Shown one piece after another: positions 30,355 to 32,870 of a DNA stretch of 32,870 nt (its first letter is position 1; each line of letters opens with the position of its first letter). The DNA lies in the IMG/VR virus record IMGVR_UViG_3300047325_000063, positions 1-32,870 of that record; one strand, given 5' to 3'. The notes under the pieces are model-generated. The model had not been told where the DNA came from, searched no databases, and saw only the letters and a program-made list of their open reading frames with translations. The DNA comes from a virus. The position numbers and the translations under genes are program-made.

Positions 30355-31089
30355 TTAGGAGACTTTCGATCTCTTACTAAAGCCTGCGGGGCTGCGTTGC
30401 CTGGATTTAGCAAGAGCATGCTGCCAACCCCACACCGTGTCTGCGTCCATTGGTGTAGCTTTATAGGTGCTTTTTTGTGCTGTTGGTTTTGGTGTTGCCG
30501 CTGCCTGCTTAACGGCTGGGATGGGTCCCTTTTTCTGCATAGTGCCTGGTCGTTTAGCCATGGCACTGTTTACCCGTAGATCGAGAACTCTTTGTCTTTT
30601 TGCGTTCCTGGAAGAGGTCATAACTTTATTCAGACCGGTCATGCCTTCAGGATTTACTTTTGTTTGTGAGAATTTGTACCTATTAGCTTGGGCAGTAGAT
30701 ATTCTTTTTTCGAGCCTGAGACGATCGCTAGCACCGAGCAATACCTTTTTACTTTCTGCTCCGCGCATGCCCAGACCGATCGCCCCACGTGAAGCCATGC
30801 CTAATCCCGCTCCCATAACAGCGCCACGAAAAGCGCCTCCCAAGCGATTATCTCCGTCATCAGTAGCACCGCCGTAAAGAGCACCAACTCCAGCGTTAAG
30901 ACCAACACCGCGTGCGAGGTTACCGGATTTCCAGCCAGCTTTGCCTAAATTTGGGCCGAGCCCGGTCATGTCTTGTAGGGCTCCGATACCGCGTGCTTTC
31001 CAGGCGGCGGTAGCATCGACGTCCTTAATGCCAATAGCATCGTTTTTTATACCCTTGGCAAGACCGCCGATCCAGTTGACTACGCCCAT
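30355..31089 (-). CDS. Glycine-zipper-containing basic protein (244 aa)
   Basis: The family is not recognised. Residues about 61-112 (GVGLNAGVGALYGGATDDGD, then AFRGAVMGAGLGMASRGAIG) form a glycine-zipper-like hydrophobic segment with close similarity to residues 57-107 of the 219-aa protein upstream. The C-terminal half is basic (about 110-244, with AKRPGTMQKKGPIPAVKQ), as in DNA- or membrane-associated phage internal proteins. ATG start with GGAG 6 nt upstream; the stop is in frame with the upstream extension of the terminase frame. An ejected or internal head protein is one possibility. Confidence 0.7.
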   Translation of the reverse strand: MGVVNWIGGLAKGIKNDAIGIKDVDATAAWKARGIGALQDMTGLGPNLGKAGWKSGNLARGVGLNAGVGALYGGATDDGDNRLGGAFRGAVMGAGLGMASRGAIGLGMRGAESKKVLLGASDRLRLEKRISTAQANRYKFSQTKVNPEGMTGLNKVMTSSRNAKRQRVLDLRVNSAMAKRPGTMQKKGPIPAVKQAAATPKPTAQKSTYKATPMDADTVWGWQHALAKSRQRSPAGFSKRSKVS

Positions 31090-31126
31090 ACTCTACTCCA
31101 AGGTTATTGCTGATCTTCTTACTTAT

Positions 31127-31786
31127 TTAAGTTCCTCTTGCTGCTTTTTCAGCCTTGTTGATCGCAGCTGCTCTTTTTGCCGACGCTCTTTTTTGATCTC
31201 TTAGCTTTTGCATGACTGCGTCACCCTCAGCTCGATTTGCGCCCCTGGCGGACATAGTAGATCTAGATCCACCCGGACCGACGACGAAGTCTGCCTTATT
31301 GTAGCGGCCGGAGCTATACTGACCTCGAGTAGCATTAGCTTTATTGACGGCATCTTCTATACCACCGCCTGTGGGTTTACTCATTGTGGAGGTTTGGCCG
31401 GTACGGAATGGACCATGAACTTCACCGAAGCCCATCTTGCCAAGCCCGCTCATGGTTTCGGCTCGTAGTTCCGTATCACGTAGGGCCATCGTCAGTGCGC
31501 CGCGCCCGGCGAGACCCAAGCCTCCACCGATAGCCCCACCCCAGAGCGCGCCTTTGAGACGATCGTCGCCATTGGTAGCGGCTCCGATAGCGGCGCCGGC
31601 GCCGGAGTTGATGCCGAAAGCGCTCGCGGCACCCCAGCCCCACATCTTACCTTGATAGTTCACACCAAGCTCGCCGCCGAGACCGCCGGTTTTTACGGCC
31701 TGGTTTACCGCCCAATTACCTACGGCTTTACCGGCAGCTTCTGGGTCTTTGCTCAACGCACGGGCCATTCCGATTAACGAAGCCAT
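31127..31786 (-). CDS. Glycine-zipper-containing basic protein (219 aa)
   Basis: The family is not recognised. Residues about 52-105 (GAASAFGINSGAGAAIGAAT, then GALWGGAIGGGLGLAGRGAL) are a glycine-zipper-like hydrophobic segment homologous to that of the 244-aa protein. A Gly/Ser-rich middle is followed by a basic helical tail (MQKLRDQKRASAKRAAAINK). ATG start with AGGAG 6 nt upstream. The likely origin is gene duplication within the operon with divergence of the tails. Confidence 0.7.
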   Translation of the reverse strand: MASLIGMARALSKDPEAAGKAVGNWAVNQAVKTGGLGGELGVNYQGKMWGWGAASAFGINSGAGAAIGAATNGDDRLKGALWGGAIGGGLGLAGRGALTMALRDTELRAETMSGLGKMGFGEVHGPFRTGQTSTMSKPTGGGIEDAVNKANATRGQYSSGRYNKADFVVGPGGSRSTMSARGANRAEGDAVMQKLRDQKRASAKRAAAINKAEKAARGT

Positions 31787-31813
31787 ACCGAACTCCTGCG
31801 AGGGATTTACGGA

Positions 31814-32257
31814 CTAACGGTAGCGAGTTGCGAACAGGCCGGCTTCGCGGCCGAGGTAGCCGCTCGCGCGGCCCTTGCTTTCTTGAATAGCTTGTAGGGC
31901 CTGAGCTCGAGCGTTCTGAGCATAGGGCGTGTCCTTATAGCGGTAGGGACTCATCTTCATCTGTTGACGCTGCTGCTCGCCGATGGCTTCACTGTTGATA
32001 CGGTGCATCTGGCCGATCCATGGTGCCACTTGTAAAGCAAGCATTGGAGCCCATAAGACCGTCTGGGCCCAGGCGCTAGCTATACCATGAGCCCCTGAGT
32101 AGAGATAGCCATGGCCTTTTTTGCGGTCTTCGAAGAATGTCCCGATCCCTGATATGCCAGCCGTAACCGGAACAAAAGCCTTACCGGCCAGTCCGAGCCC
32201 CGACTTCAGTATCGAGCCATTTTCTGCTTGGTTCATGGCCGTGTTAATGATTGCCAT
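31814..32257 (-). CDS. Small protein with central hydrophobic segment (147 aa)
   Basis: The family is not recognised. Residues about 15-42 (SILKSGLGLAGKAFVPVTAG) are Gly-rich. Residues about 57-85 (HGIASAWAQTVLWAPMLALQ) are hydrophobic and could span or bind a membrane. The C-terminus is polar and helical (QNARAQALQAIQESKGRASG) and ends YLGREAGLFATRYR. ATG start with AAGGAG 8 nt upstream, 12 bp after the previous gene. Its company of Gly-rich small proteins suggests a shared virion or membrane role. Confidence 0.65.
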   Translation of the reverse strand: MAIINTAMNQAENGSILKSGLGLAGKAFVPVTAGISGIGTFFEDRKKGHGYLYSGAHGIASAWAQTVLWAPMLALQVAPWIGQMHRINSEAIGEQQRQQMKMSPYRYKDTPYAQNARAQALQAIQESKGRASGYLGREAGLFATRYR

Positions 32258-32269
32258 CGGTCAAACTCC

Positions 32270-32737
32270 TTAACGATTTCTGTGGAGGGCGAACACGAGA
32301 TCGCCACTGGCACCGAGATCATAATCTGAGCCTCCGCGGCTACCATAGCCACCGGGGCGTTCCACTTGCGTAGCGGGATGAGGAACCTGACTTTGTCCCT
32401 CGGGACTGCTATTGGTGATGATGAGCCCCAGTCCAAGAGCAGCAAGACTAGATTTGACGGGGTTGCGAGCAGCCATCTGACCGAGTCCAACGACACCCAT
32501 GGCCTTACCGGTTATGCTCCCGGCGGCCGTGTAGCCAAGATTGACCGCACCGAGACCGGCTGCTTTGCCATATTTTTTCGCAGCTGGGATGACTCCGTTG
32601 GGAGCTATCTTTTGACCGAGGCCCTTAGCTTGATTGCCGACCGCTGAGGCGAACTGCTTGGGGTTAAAGATGGCCGGCTCAATGTTTCTCTTTCCGGTGT
32701 TTACGAAACCACCGAGGATCTCGCTGAAAACACTCAT
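32270..32737 (-). CDS. Small Gly/Ala-rich protein (155 aa)
   Basis: The family is not recognised. The first 60 residues are basic and amphipathic. Residues about 60-107 (AAGLGAVNLGYTAAGSITGK, then SSLAALGLGLII) are Gly/Ala-rich and hydrophobic. The C-terminus is disordered, Gly/Ser-rich, and ends with SGDLVFALHRNR, a tidy motif that looks like a docking or sorting tail. ATG overlaps the stop of the upstream gene (ATGA), with GGAGG 6 nt before it. Confidence 0.65.
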   Translation of the reverse strand: MSVFSEILGGFVNTGKRNIEPAIFNPKQFASAVGNQAKGLGQKIAPNGVIPAAKKYGKAAGLGAVNLGYTAAGSITGKAMGVVGLGQMAARNPVKSSLAALGLGLIITNSSPEGQSQVPHPATQVERPGGYGSRGGSDYDLGASGDLVFALHRNR

Positions 32738-32870
32738 GCAGCCCTCCGGTTGCTCGGCATCGTGTTCGTTGCCTTGCTCTTACGCCGGTTGTTCTGCACG
32801 AGATTGACTCCCTCAGCGACGACGAGCGCTTGATGGGGAACTGTGGTAAGAATATGCCCGACCGCTAAGC
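32734..32870 (-). CDS. Unknown protein, C-terminal fragment cut by the window edge
   Basis: A frame open to the right edge ends at TGA (32736-32734), overlapping the next ATG as ATGA. The visible 44 residues include LAVGHILTTVPHQALVVAEG and a basic tail (NNRRKSKATNTMPSNRRAA). The other two frames have early stops. It is the only gene here that ends in TGA. Function unknown. Confidence 0.6.
   Translation of the reverse strand, partial: LAVGHILTTVPHQALVVAEGVNLVQNNRRKSKATNTMPSNRRAA

Noticed and set aside
30330-30566. Programmed frameshift joining the 244-aa gene to terminase
   Set aside because: The run of A at its stop does not form a classical slippery heptamer, and the 244-aa frame is already the terminase frame, so a shift would not help.
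1-32870. TGA recoded as a sense codon
   Set aside because: Long frames under the standard code are intact, and no gene needs an in-frame TGA to be complete.

Overview
The window is a stretch of the late (virion structure and packaging) region of a tailed double-stranded DNA phage or prophage. Hallmark genes are a large terminase subunit, a portal protein fused to a MuF/SPP1-gp7-type minor head domain, a prohead protease fused to a scaffold, and an HK97-fold major capsid protein. Every supported gene lies on the minus strand, so transcription runs from the right edge (32870) to the left edge (1). Gene packing is tight: the largest gap is 154 bp (18246-18399), so no stretch above 300 bases lacks a gene. 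Most genes have a clear AGGAG-type Shine-Dalgarno. Integrase, repressor, lysis, replication, tRNA, CRISPR and transposase genes are not visible. The host cannot be named from this sequence.

Layout in transcription order: (1) 32870-30355, a partial gene and four small Gly/Ala-rich proteins, two of which share a glycine-zipper segment; (2) 30276-28420, terminase large subunit; (3) 28419-26908, a helical protein of unknown function; (4) 26806-25619, a calcineurin-type metallophosphoesterase with a Cys/His-rich N-terminus; (5) 25601-24603, a stand-alone AAA+ ATPase resembling the second ATPase domain of ClpA/ClpB; (6) 24580-22121, the portal-MuF fusion; (7) 22143-21691, a DUF559/Vsr-like nuclease; (8) 21691-19805, protease-scaffold; (9) 19707-18400, a probable capsid accessory protein; (10) 18245-17130, major capsid protein, followed by a strong terminator-like hairpin; (11) 17040-13915, four virion-surface-type proteins, three sharing an N-terminal module; (12) 13836-163, a single gene of 4557 codons for a giant modular repeat protein; (13) 82-1, the start of a further gene.

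The working model is a packaging and head module followed by a receptor-binding or decoration module. Terminase packages DNA through the portal, the protease-scaffold shapes and matures the shell, and the genes after the capsid gene supply surface-exposed fibres. The giant protein is built from more than thirty copies of a 50-61-residue unit. Four near-identical lectin-like modules and two jelly-roll-like modules are inserted among them. Its repeats are almost identical as protein but heavily scrambled at synonymous DNA positions.

The least expected content is the Clp-type AAA+ module, the phosphoesterase and the nuclease embedded among the head genes, together with the giant fibre and its shared-module neighbours. 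Functional claims rest on motifs read by eye; no database search was run.
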